From Globodera rostochiensis (taxonomy: Eukaryota; Nematoda; Chromadorea; Rhabditida; Heteroderidae): a DNA stretch of 64,000 nt. The notes below the pieces were generated by a model. The model made no database searches and was not told the origin of the DNA. It saw only the letters and a list, made by a program, of their open reading frames with translations. Below are positions 36,239 to 47,500 of this stretch, one piece after another. Numbering within the stretch: position 1 is the first letter of the stretch; the number at the start of each line of letters is the position of its first letter. A program made the position numbers and the translations under genes. Where the stretch lies: positions 186,001-250,000 of the forward strand of contig JAEVLN010000038.1 in NCBI GenBank assembly GCA_018350325.1. Reading direction: 5' to 3'.

Positions 36239-36863
36239 GGTTCCATGGCCGAGTGGTTATGTGCTCAGTTTGCTCCTTCACGGTTCGGATCCCTTGCGCG
36301 TTGATGGACCACTAAAGTTAAACCCGCTACGGCGGGGAGCATGTTTGGCGGTTCATGCAATAAACGTCCCCCTGTGGTCCACCCCGCGGAGGGGTCCGAG
36401 TTGTGAAGGAGCATTCTCGAGGCATTCCTCGCTGGCGCGTGGAACAGCCGCTGACGGATACGTGGCCCGGCTCGTGACATGGTGGTGAGGCTAAGCAGCG
36501 ACCAACGGGCGGCTTTGGGGAGTTTGTCCGTACCAGGGCACAGTATGTACCCCTAGCGGCGTCCGACGTCTGCATAGGTTATGCTACTGAAGGTCGGGGG
36601 TTGTCAAACAGTTGGAGTCATTTGTGGAGTCTCACTCCGGTGGCGCTGTTTTGGAACAGCCGCTGACGGATACGTGGCCCGGCTCGTGACATGGTGGTGA
36701 GGCTAAGCAGCGACCAACGGGCGGCTTTGGGGAGTTTGTCCGTACCAGGGCACAGTATGTACCCCTAGCGGCGTCCGACGTCTGCATAGGTTATGCTACT
36801 GAAGGTCGGGGGTTGTCAAACAGTTGGAGTCATTTGTGGAGTCTCACTCCGGTGGCGCTGTTT
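36239..36863 (+). mobile_element. tRNA-derived SINE-like element with tandem 212-bp duplication
   Basis: The head looks like a Ser/Leu-type tRNA: a consensus A box TGGCCGAGTGG at 36246-36256 and a B box GGTTCGGATCC at 36282-36292, spaced as in pol III internal promoters. The body is GC-rich and structured. A 212-bp segment (36441-36652, beginning GGAACAGCCGCTGACGG and containing AAGGTCGGGGG) is repeated immediately and exactly at 36653-36863. The GC content stands out from the A/T-rich flanks. The 3' end and target duplication were not identified. Confidence 0.6.
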
Positions 36864-37138
36864 CCTTCCGTACCACTTCCGCACCGTCCGGGCGGTACCA
36901 CCCAACTTTTTTCCCATTTTAAGTCACACGTTTGATAATTATATACAAATAATATTAAATATTATTAAAACATATTTTTAAATGAAAAAGGGGGGGGGGC
37001 AAACAAAGAGAAAAGTACGGATTGGAGACGAGATGAAACAGTGCATGAGCGTCAAAACGATCCAAAAGAGCGGCCGGAAATCGAAGAACACATCGAAAGC
37101 GGCGGACGAACAGCCGAGAAGGAACTAACTTTTGTTGT

Positions 37139-37444
37139 TTAAAAATGCGCCAAAGGCTTTTTGACAGAAAATATTGGCATGGCATTGTGCCGTGCCGCTC
37201 TCCCCTCACCCAAAACTCTACACTCACACTGTTGAGGCCATAATGGCAAGCAATGTTCGTCGAGCTTGGCCCAGCCAGCTCTGTGATAGAGCCCAGGCCA
37301 CGAAGAGCAAAACGGTGGCCACAGAGAGCACAAATATGAATTAAAAATCCTGGGTCTCTTACTTCGGAGACGCGTCCGGTACAAGTTTTTCTGGATCAGA
37401 ATTCCCAGGTAGCGGAGGCCGGGATGTTTTTCGATAAAGCACAC
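37139..37444 (-). CDS. unassigned open frame with a possible membrane segment
   Basis: A minus-strand frame open for about 100 codons (from VCFIEKHPGLRYLGILIQKN). A second frame of the same DNA reads a hydrophobic helix (LSVATVLLFVAWALSQSW, about 37325-37270) followed by a possible donor. I cannot tell which frame, if either, is translated, and no neighbouring exon was found. It lies about 350 bases downstream of the RUSF1 stop on the same strand. Confidence 0.2.
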   Translation of the reverse strand: MCFIEKHPGLRYLGILIQKNLYRTRLRSKRPRIFNSYLCSLWPPFCSSWPGLYHRAGWAKLDEHCLPLWPQQCECRVLGEGRAARHNAMPIFSVKKPLAHF

Positions 37445-37795
37445 ATTTGAAACAAAAACACCATTCGAAGACTCAAACTCTGCTACATATTATTTTTGAT
37501 AAGCCTAAATGTCCCCCGTAGGCACGATGGTCATTAGAAATAGGAAACCAATCCGAATAATTGTTTTTTTATTTGGTTTGTGGTACGCTTCCGTTGTGTT
37601 AACAAAAAAATGTTTTTCTTAATGTTGAACATAGTATCGTGTTTTTAACATATCATTTTGCTATAATTCAAATTTAAAAAGTGAAAGAAACCTTCGCTGA
37701 GTAAAAATATTAGTATTTAAATAAGTTAAAAACATTTCTAAAAAATATCGCGTGACATTTTGTAAAAGTTCAACAAATTTCTTCAATTATTTTCT

Positions 37796-40700
37796 TCACA
37801 TCCATTTTTGCCGTCTTCGATAGCGCCACTCGTCCACGTCAAGTTGGTTTACTTGCAGGGACCACCCCCGGGCGATCATTTCATGCCGAAAGTTGGACAA
37901 CACCAACTCGTTGGGCCAACTGAAATTAGGGTTGGCACCCCCGTCAGTACGGTCCCCCCCCCCCCCCCCCCCTCCCCCCGCAAGCCCAACCCCGACAGTA
38001 CGGCCCCTGACACAAAAACCCGTCAGGGAGCAGGCGCTTGGGACCCGCCGTTTGCGTTTGGGCCCCAAGGGAATGATAACAGAGTTGTTCGAAATTGGAA
38101 TTTTTTATTTCGGATTTCAAAATCGAAACGAATGCAATTTCGAGAAACCGACAATTGGTCGCGGGAATTGGAGTGGGGAGAGTCTCGATTCCATTACTTA
38201 CGCTCTTTCCTCTGCGTAAAATTCCAGCTCAAACACGGCATTGAATATTTCGGATTCGGCGGCGCCGTCCTGCAAGAAAAAAAAGCAAATTTAATTGTTT
38301 TAATTAAACAAATTCTGGCAAATTCGTTCCACAATATCTATCCTAAGGTCCCACGCACCAAATGTTTTCCATCAGGGGACATATTTTGATTGTTGTCCCC
38401 CGTACTAGGACTGCTCGAGAGTCTTGGAGTCGAGAAATTTCCTGGGTTTTTGGATCTCGATCACGAGTCTCGGGGTTATTCTCGTTCTCGAGTTTCGGTA
38501 AATTTCAAGTCGGAGCACAATTTTTATATATGCATCTTTTTGATTTTTATTAATACCACCAAAATAAATCGGAAACTCTCACAACTCACCGCAATGGCCA
38601 ACCATCCGCCGCCGTTTGCATGGCGCCCACCATTTGCCGCAACAACACAAACAGTTGACGGAGAAAATTTGCACGCAAAGCCATCAACAGTGACATCTTA
38701 AAGTTTTCAAATCTACGCAAATCGTGCTTCATCATTAATCAATGCTTCATCATTAATCAATCAATCACACGTCCTGTTTGGCGACCACTGATCGCTTTGG
38801 CCACAAATGCGCCGATTTGTGCGGGCAATGCGTCCAGGGAACAGCCCAGCTGGCGCCGAATGGCCAACGTGCCGAGGACGGGCTCATTCCGATTGCACTC
38901 GGCAATGGTTGGCACAGTGCCGTGCACAGCAAAAAATCTGAAAACCCAATTTGGGAACTGATCAGAGCTGATCATATTGATCAAATATGCTGATTCGAAA
39001 ACAAAAAATTTTGCTTTTCACCTTACAGCCAGAGTCAGTCTCTTCTGGTTAAGCGTCTCCAGCTGAATGCATTTCACTGCGCGATAATTTGCTTAATAAA
39101 ATTTGTTAACATCAAAATTAAATGCAATTTATGGCACATTTGATGCCGCAATTTATGGCACAGTGCCAATTAAATGCAATTTATGGCACATTTAGTGCCA
39201 ATTAAATGCAATTTATGGCACAACATTTGGTCCCTAACTCCATTGGTTGGTGCTCAATTAGGTGGACTCTTTCTCAGAGATAATGTTATTAAGATTTGAT
39301 GCTTTTTTATGGCCATCGATCGATCGGTAGTACCGAAAAGATGGACAGTTGTGAAGAAGGTGAACAGCGCCCAAATGGTGGCCGGACGAGCCTCAACCTG
39401 CGGCAACAGAACCAACGAGACCAGCAAGGAGAGCATCTTTTTGTGCGTCGTTTAGGGGAGTTGAAATTCAAATTGTTGAAGAATTTGTTTTTCCATACAT
39501 TGACCAAAGTCTCTTGGGAGCCGTCCTTGGCCGCAACGTCCGCCAAATTGTCGCGACGAGCCTTGAAAAAAAAGAGAGCAGCGATTATCGAATTATTATA
39601 AAAAGTATTTATTTTTTGTTTTTTTAATATTTTCTCAAGATTCGGAGCTCAAATTAGAGACCGGAAACTTGGACCCAAACAATATTCGACCAAAAGTTTT
39701 GGTCCATTTTTTGTACAAAAAACCTCCAAAAAAAATTGATCTTGAGTTCGGACTCTAATTATTATAGTACAATACGTTTGGCCAATCCCCCCCCCCCCCC
39801 CACTTGATGTCGAACGATGGCCATCCGCGTGGCACCGCCGGACACGCCGACAACGGAGCGGAGCAATGAGGCGGCGCATGCAAATGGCGCAAAACAGAAG
39901 GCCGGGAAGTGCGGATTGATCAGATCATAAAAAGGGGTGAGAAAATGGGGCAATTTGATTGATTATCAGAGAAATAAACGTTTAAAAAAGGTTTTTTAAA
40001 TGGGAAAGAAAAGCAAAGACATTTTTTAAAAATCAAAAATAAAACACTTTTTAACAAAAAGCCAAATTCAAAATATTATAATTAAATAATATTCACAATG
40101 AAAAAGCTGACGTCATTGAGCAGATCGGCAAAAAGACGCCATCGTTTACAATCTGTCAAATTTTAACTTTTGAAAACAATAAAGCGCACGAAAACTCCAA
40201 AACTTTTCTAATTATTAAATGAGGTTTTTGTAATCCCGAATAAAAGAATATTGACGTAATTTTTGGATACAATGACATCAAAGTTTCTTTTAAGTCTCAT
40301 TTTGCGCCAACTGACACATTTTCGGTGTCCAATTTCCGGCGCTTATTGGTGGTGGATTGATTAATATCTATTTTTTGTGCCAAAAATTTTTCTTATTTTA
40401 AAATAAATTAAAAAAATATTTTTCTTATTTTTGCTGAACAAGATTTGGCACACATCGCCAATTTGTCGGGAATTTTTGTCTCCCGGCGTCGAACCCGAGT
40501 CAAGCCGAGTGCCCTTTGCCCATGCGAATGCAATTCGTGCCAACATGCCGACCCCGTCCTTCAGAATCCATGTCAATGCCGCAGCCAAAACCGTCTGAAA
40601 ATTTTTTGTGTGCCAAAATTTTCGCATTTTAACGACATTTTGCCGTAAAAAATTCTTAGATTATTTCTTCTACCGCTTGTTCGTTCCCAACTCCGACACC

Positions 40701-41277
40701 TTTGAGCACAGCCAATGTGGCCAAAGCGCCGTTTAGGGAAGAGGCAAATGCCTTAACAAATATTTTCATTTTGGAAAATTATAAAAGTTTTTTATTTTAC
40801 TTGGAGTGTGTCGTAAAGTTGATAATCAAGATCTGAAATGTTTGGCTTTTAAATTTCGCATTTTCATTTTTTATCCAACAATCCGCGGATACGGTAGCCG
40901 GGTAGCCTTGGGGCAGAAAAACCTTAATTAAAAAACAATTAAATTTTGAAAAGAACAAATCAACAGCAAGACGGACGGACCTCGGCAAAAAAAGCCTTTA
41001 GGGAATGAACATTTTTGCGCAATAAATGTTTTTGGTGAGGCGAAACCTTAACAAACACACTTTTCAAATTTGTGATGTTTTAAAACGTTCAAATTTCCAT
41101 TAAAAATTCCGAACTTACAGCGTCTCCCCGGGGGGGACGGTATTCGTGGACGGGTTCCCCGTTGTACGTCTCGACAATGTTCTCTTCCTCCTCCACTGCT
41201 GCTGCTGGTGGTGGTGGTGGTGGTGAGCCCGCATAAGCCCCGAATCCATCGGAACGAGCGGCGGGTGGTCTCCGCAT
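37796..41277 (-). CDS. RUS family protein (RUSF1/C16orf58-like, DUF647)
   Basis: DUF647 proteins are conserved membrane-associated proteins; the molecular role is unknown in animals. Exons: 41277-41119, 41046-40981, 40922-40880, 40832-40801, 40751-40674, 40594-40495, 40152-40097, 39926-39804, 39561-39499, 39436-39334, 39091-39022, 38937-about 38760, about 38697-38586, 38269-38202, 37919-37796. Motifs follow human RUSF1 in order: VFLPQGYPATVSADY, YQLYDTLQ, AVLKGVGVGN, LTWILKDGVGMLARIAFAW, WRLFADLLNDVSFF, SVVGVSGGATRMAIVRHQ, ADVAAKDGSQETLVN, NYRAVKCIQLETLN, FRHEMIARGWSL and LDVDEWRYRR. The N-terminus has a Pro/Ala-rich stretch. The 40097/39926 junction lacks an AG acceptor (TTTTTAT|GAT). The two exons between 38937 and 38586 are approximate. 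Start: ATG 41277, after an in-frame GTG. Confidence 0.85.
39103..39232. repeat. short tandem repeat in RUSF1 intron
   Basis: ATTAAATGCAATTTATGGCA recurs three times, with partial copies (GCCGCAATTTATGGCACAG), within the intron between exons 10 and 11. Confidence 0.8.
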
Positions 41278-42277
41278 CACTTTAAATAAACCAAGTTTTT
41301 CTCAATAAATATTTAAATGCATTCTTAACGCAAGAACCCACACAAAATTTAATACAAATAATGGCTAATAATTTTGTACTTTTTTGTTTTTCCGTACCCA
41401 AGAAAGGGTAAGTTTTCTTTTCAAAATCTATTTTTTATTCATTCAAAAGATTCATTTTTGGTTTCATTCATCCCTAAATACTCTTTAAGCCGGCCGCTCT
41501 TTTATTTTCCGCTTTGGCTGACAAAGCATTGCCTTACTGCGTTTGGCCCTATGGCCAAAAGGTTTTCACCCGCCGGGCATATTTTTGTGCTAAAAGACGC
41601 GTGCAATGTGCCATTTTCAGCCAATGTGCCATTTTCATTCAATGTGCCATTTTCAGCCAATGCTTGGCCCAACCACTCAATTCACCCCACTGCTGCTTCC
41701 CATTACTTACACAAAAGTTGTGTAATTTTCAAAAACTTTTAATTCGTTGTCACAAATGCATTTTTATACCAAAATAATTTGCGTGGAGAACAGGAATGAA
41801 ACAATTAAATTTCTAATTTCAAACTCCAGAGAATGAGCGAAAAACACTCACCAAATCTGATGGGACTGGGTTGGCTGTGCCCAACTTGTCCTCTATCAAT
41901 TGGACCCCCTCCCGGGTTCATTCCACCATAGCCCCGGGGGTAATTACCTATTGCCAGCCCCATCTTCCTTCACCTCCACATTCGCCCTCCCCCTTCTGCC
42001 CCATGCCGTTGTTTCTTCATTTCGCCGTTAGCACGCGTTTGGTGTGCTCGCCCATCCCATCCACTCATATTTCTCTTTCTCGCTCTTTCTCATTCGCCAT
42101 GATGACGCTTTTCATCTCACATTTCCCCCGGAGGGACATCGTCAAAAAAAAACCTATTGTTTCGCTTTAGCGTTCGTCGTTTTTTCTTCCAAAATCCGAT
42201 TTTATGCGTAAATCCCCATAATTAAGTGCAAAGGATCGAAGGAAATCTCGTATACAATCAGTTTTTGATCAATAATC
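41278..42277. promoter_or_regulatory. divergent intergenic region between RUSF1 and the membrane protein gene
   Basis: About 1 kb separates the two divergent starts, so both promoters are probably here. No TATA or trans-splice leader site can be assigned. It contains three to four tandem copies of AATGTGCCATTTTCAGCC at about 41605-41665. Confidence 0.4.
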
Positions 42278-43573
42278 ATGGAGCAGTACAACAAACCTCT
42301 CGATACAATTATGGATGAGAATGAAACGCAGAAAAGGCTGTTCGGTGCGTCTACAAAGGAATAGCTAAATATCACTTTGGGTTTGATCAAGTAAAAAATG
42401 GTCATCCCATTACACTTTTAAAATGACTGCTTAAACAGCGGAAACAATTTGCTTCGGGCTTGATCAAATTAATGATTTAGAATAAGAGACAATAATTTTG
42501 GATTGAATAATGGGCATTATTTAAAATGATCAGGCCTTAAAATGCTCTCGGTTGCTTTTCAAATTAATATGATCAATTCAGAAACAGATCATTTCGGTTT
42601 GGATCTCAAAGGAAATCGATTCTTCAAAAAAAAATTTGTTAAATATCAAAGGCTCTCAGATTGATCAAAATCAGTTCTTTGTTGATCAGGGGGGAATATT
42701 AATCGCAATCTTTTAAACAAATTCTGCCTTTTCAGTGCTTGGACTAATCATATTGTTTTGTTGGGTAATCGTCATCATTTTGTGCGCTTATCCACAAGTC
42801 AGTCTTACTTAATTAAGAAATTTAAAATTTATTGTTAAAAAAATTTAGTTGTTTCGCGACCTGTTGCTACAATATGTGTGCTGTTGTTTTGCCGGTTTTG
42901 CCGTTCGGTATATTAATTTCAATAATTTTAAAAATGACCGCCGCATTTTAGTCGACGTACAAAATGCCAACAGAGGGCGGACAAATTGGCTAAAGCGCGC
43001 AAACGGGTTCGCTCCGCTTCAAAATCGTTCATAACCGTGTCAACAGCTGTCACTCCATCAGCAATTATGCTACAAGAGGTAGTGGGAAGGTTGGGGATGT
43101 ATGTACTAACCGGATGCCTGAGTACGGACATTTTTGGGTCCGGCATGCCGGATTTTATCCGGTTACATCCCTGGTTGAGATGAAATCCGGTCAAGAAAAA
43201 ATAAGACTGAAAAATTATACGGAGTTTAATGTGTAAACAATGAAAACATTGTGGCAAGAGAGACTCAAGACTCTCGAACACTTCACTTGGGAAAATAATA
43301 AGTTTGGCACTAAATCTCGTTTTGATAGCTGATCTTGCCAAGACACGCAAGAAAAATTTGCAGATCGCACTCTCTGAACTGAGACCTAACAAATCGACAA
43401 TGGGAAGGCATCGGATCTCAATGTCGGAACCAATCTGTGAGCTGGACCCGGCGGCAACACACCACCACTCTTTGCTGGAAAGTGGAGAAGGGCACAGCAG
43501 AAGTGTCGTGGAAGAAGCGCAACAACGACAGCCAGCCAAGGCAACAGTAGTGCCATTCGATGGACCGTTTTAA
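42278..43573 (+). CDS. predicted single-pass membrane protein, unknown function
   Basis: Not recognised. Five exons close in phase to 172 aa: 42278-42344, 42736-42797, 42849-42902, 42974-43078, 43343-43573. A short acidic N-terminus (MEQYNKPLDTIMDENE) is followed by a strong transmembrane helix (LGLIILFCWVIVIILCAY), a Cys-rich juxtamembrane stretch (YVCCCFAGFA), a basic segment (RADKLAKARKRVRSASK) and a polar tail. Exons 1-3 have good signals. Exon 3 could instead read through to a stop at 43034, giving an alternative basic C-terminus, so the last two exons are less sure. The intron before exon 5 contains a worn hAT-like MITE. Confidence 0.55.
43091..43176. mobile_element. degenerate hAT-like MITE
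   Basis: The right end, ATCCGGTTACATCCCTGG, matches the 26110 element, and the internal GGCATGCCGG is shared. The left end (GGGGATGTATGTACTAACCGG) carries an interruption. No target duplication is visible. Confidence 0.5.
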
Positions 43574-44535
43574 GAATAAGAAATTCCGAGCTCAAGAACC
43601 TCAATCATCAACAAGGAAGTCTACTCGAGACTCTCGCCCCCAGCAGCAGGACAAACTCAGGAAGCAATTCCTGGAATCTTCCACACTTTCCGCTCAAGAC
43701 TCTCGAACTCTGCAGCTGGTGCCTTCACATTTTTACTCATTTGTCGTTTCATTCATTGTTAATTGTTTACAAACATGCAATTTGCCAACGTAAACATTGG
43801 CACGCCAACACAAAAAGTTCTCCGAGTTAACTATTAAATTAGCCTACCAAAAAATGGACGCAATGCGATCGATGTGTTGGCACACGCCTCAGTTCAGTTT
43901 AGTTCATGTGGCGTGTTGAATATTTCGAAAAGACCAAATTGTAAAAGTTGTATTAAATTTGAACCACCAAAGTATGTGATTTTTGACACAATAATTTTGA
44001 ATTTAGCGGCTTAACCAAAGCAATATATTTTTATTACAATATTGTAGTCTGTTAAATGGACAAATTATATATTGGACGGAATTAATTTAATTATGTGATT
44101 TGGGCTTGGCCACTTTGAAGCAAATTATGAGCTCAGAACTGAAGTGTCCCATTCAACGGGGACTCATTTATCCACAGCTTAAGAAATGCGGAAAAGCGCA
44201 TAAAAGCACAAAAGCACTTATATCGGCATTTAAACATGCTGGAAACGAAATGACAAAAGCCCATAGCTTGCTTCAAAGCAGTTCCACGCAAAAATTTTGA
44301 CAACAGGAGGGGGGAGGGGGGGGGGGGTCATATCCCGCCCGCCGAGCTGTGCCGAACTTGCCAAAACTTAAATTAAACAAATTTTTGGGACCCAGACGAT
44401 AGCTTTTGCTGAATGGTCCTGCCTCCTTCGCCCGGGCAACAACAACAATCTTTGGCTATGAAAAATCACTAAAATGCTCAATATGGTCACTGTCTGTGTT
44501 CAAATCTTTCACAAATTTTTTTCTTCTTCGTTCAC
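43574..44535. other. convergent intergenic region
   Basis: Lies between the membrane protein gene (plus) and GCL (minus). A short open frame at 44100-44300 (ELKCPIQRGLIYPQLKKCGK) has no start or splice context and is not called. A poly-G run sits at about 44311-44327. Confidence 0.45.
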
Positions 44536-47500
44536 TCATGGGCCGCCTCCACCAGCAGCAGCAGTGCTATCGCCGATGGGGGGCTGCCCTCCGGTGCCGC
44601 CGCCGCTGCCGCCGCCGTCGTCGTCGGTATTGTTGCCGCCCCTCTTTTTCACTGCCGACGAGGCCGCCGCCGTCTCGACGACCTTCCGTCGGGCGATCAG
44701 CATGGTCATCTCCTGCTCCGCCCGTTTGACCGCCGGCGGAATGCTCCGCTCCGTCTTTGTTTTGAAGCTGCCCAACAGCTTCTCGCAATGTGCCCCGCGG
44801 CGCGAAATGTTGTCCATCTGCGCGACAATGGCGGGAGGTGAGTGTTTATGTTGGATTAGAGGAAACATTTTTGGAATGATAGCGCTGAAATGTCCCGCGG
44901 GCCCCAGGTTGCCAACGGGCATTAAATCAAATTTAAAATGATTTAAATGTTGATTTGAAACAAGCCGGACGTTATTGGGGCACCCGGTCAACCTTTTTCG
45001 ATAAATTTTTGATGGAATAAAGAAAAAGGAAGTGAATGAGTGCACGTACTGTTTTTAGCATGTCATAAATGCACTCATCCGACACCCGCGAGTCCTGTTT
45101 GTACGTCGGATGTTCATGAACAACTGAAACATTGCCAATTTTTTTTAAATTTAATTTAAAATAAAAATTAAAACGCCCACATTCTCGCATCCATTTGGCC
45201 GTCGTCCAAATCTCGCCCCTGGCCCGCTTCTGTGCAAAAAAACAAAATTGGAATTTTAATAAAAATTATTTTAAGAATAAATAATTGAATAAACAAAAAA
45301 CACCACCTGGATAAATGAAAGATATTGGTTGACAGTGCAACTTACAAAAAAAAAAATGAAAAAATAATAATATGTACACAAAAAAGCTCTCACCGAGTGT
45401 CCACGTCAACATCGGCCGAGTTCAGAAATTGGAGCATCAACGGCACAAGTCCGGGAAAATCGGCATTTCCTGAACTCTTTTACTTTCAATATTTTTAACT
45501 AATTTAATTACATATGATTATTATTAAAATTAGAGAAAGGACCGATCGAGATTCTCGTCAAAACTTTGATCGACGAAATTTATCGATTTTTTTTTTGTTG
45601 CGATTTTTCAGTGCTTTAATTTCATTTTTTCAATTCGCCCGCCTCCCCACCATTCACAATCTCGTCAATGCTCATCTCTGCTGTGTTGTTGCACGGGTCG
45701 GGCTCCGGCTCTGCCGGCGGGCGTCCCTCTGTGCACGGGTTGCCCTCCGGCGTGTGTTGGCAGTGTGCCAATGCGCGACGGAAATGAAACTTTTCGGCAG
45801 TGATTGCATCACGCCGAACGGCACGCTTCATGTTCTCGGTGACCAGCGAGATTGGAATGAGAAAAGTGACTGGAAAAGTGGGGGGGGGGGGGGAAATATG
45901 TACACAAAAATTATGCAAATTTTCCCCCCAGGGGACGGACAACAACAAAAAACACTAATAATAAATGTGAGTATTATAATAAAATTCAAGAATTTTCACG
46001 TCGATATGAGACGATCACACGGGTGAGCAAAACAAGGAAACAACAGTAGGCCGCATTCTCAAAGTGTGTGAGTTGAACCTGAAATTTGAGGGCTCAATTT
46101 AGAAGGAAAAAACCGAATTTTTCTAAATCAATCACTGTAAGTCGAAACACAGTTTTACCAAAATCACAGGTTTGGGTATTTTTCTGATATTATAAGTCCA
46201 TAAAATTTCCTTTGTGACACACTATTGGGTCCATCAGTGTGAGGGTGTGGCTCTTACAAATTAGAAAAAATTCAAAAAGCACCGCCGCCGGCAAAATTCC
46301 CCTTAAAATTAAATTAGCCAAATTTTATAGCCCTTTCAGGTCCATATTTAAATTAATGCCGATTTTAAGCTCTCTATAGTGCCAATTAAAAAAAAGAAAT
46401 TCACGGTACAGAACGCACTTCAGTGGGCCGAAACTCGACGCGCCAGCCAATGTTCGGGTCGTCCGGCGGCGGCGGTTTGAAGCGCATGTTCATCCAATTG
46501 GACGACTGAATGGTCTCAAAATGTTCCGTGGACTTCTGGTCGTCCTGCACAATGCGCTCCTCGAACACCTGCAGCGGGTCTCTGATGAACATGTGCGCAA
46601 TGTGACTGTAAAATTTCATTTAAAAAAATTATATTTATTAAAATTAAATGTTTTATTTAAAATCTAACATTTTTTTGAACAATTCCTTAATAAAAATGCA
46701 GAAAACAAAAAAACACACCCCTATAAATGAAAATTTTGTGATTAGCCCCCCCCCCCCTCCCCGAAACCCAAGGTCTCAGAGCACGCCTTTGAATTGATAT
46801 AAATACTTGCCGAGCCAGATGCTCATCAACATTGCCTTAAATTAAAATATTGCAAATTTTTGAATTGTATTTGTTTTTTAGCAATGAAAGGTTGATCTGA
46901 TTATTCACTATCGGTGATGCCACCCTCGTCCCACCTTTGATCAGTTGTTGGTAGACCAGTTCGTCATATTGCAGTGAAATGTCGTTGTAGAGGGCGGAGC
47001 ATGGGTAAATGTAACAGTCGGTGGAGTCGTATCGGCTCTTCGGAATGGCATGGAATTTGCTGTACCCGTCGCTGGCAGTGGTGGTCAACCCGCGCTCAAA
47101 CGGCGTCCGATCGTCGACACTCTGTGATCAGAATTTAAATTTTAAAAATGATCAGACCAAAATTCTAAGGAAAAGAGCCCCCTCATTTGTGACATTATTG
47201 AGTTTTTTTTAAAGCAGGAATTTTTTTCCGGCAGTGTCTCCACCCAGCCCCATCAACAAAACAAGAATGTCTTCTTCAAAAAAGTATCCAATCAATAAAA
47301 ATCAAATTTATACGCCTTTTTCATATGAGCCCGAACCAAACGATCAGTCAGTTTGTACTTTATTTTTGCATTAAGAAATTAATAAAATTTTCGCAAAATT
47401 CTCACCGCCGAAATGATTGGCCAACGCGAGTCAATATCGGCCAAGTAAGAGCGGAAAATGGGCGTTGCTGAACAAATGTGGGGGGAGGGCAGTGTCAACC

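Noticed and set aside
42928..43539. 203-codon minus-strand frame
   Set aside because: It is antisense to plus-strand exons that have a start, a transmembrane helix and in-phase splice sites; the minus frame itself has no recognisable domain.
44100..44300. 66-codon plus frame with Lys/Cys-rich peptide
   Set aside because: Starts at TTG, no splice signals, no conserved motif.
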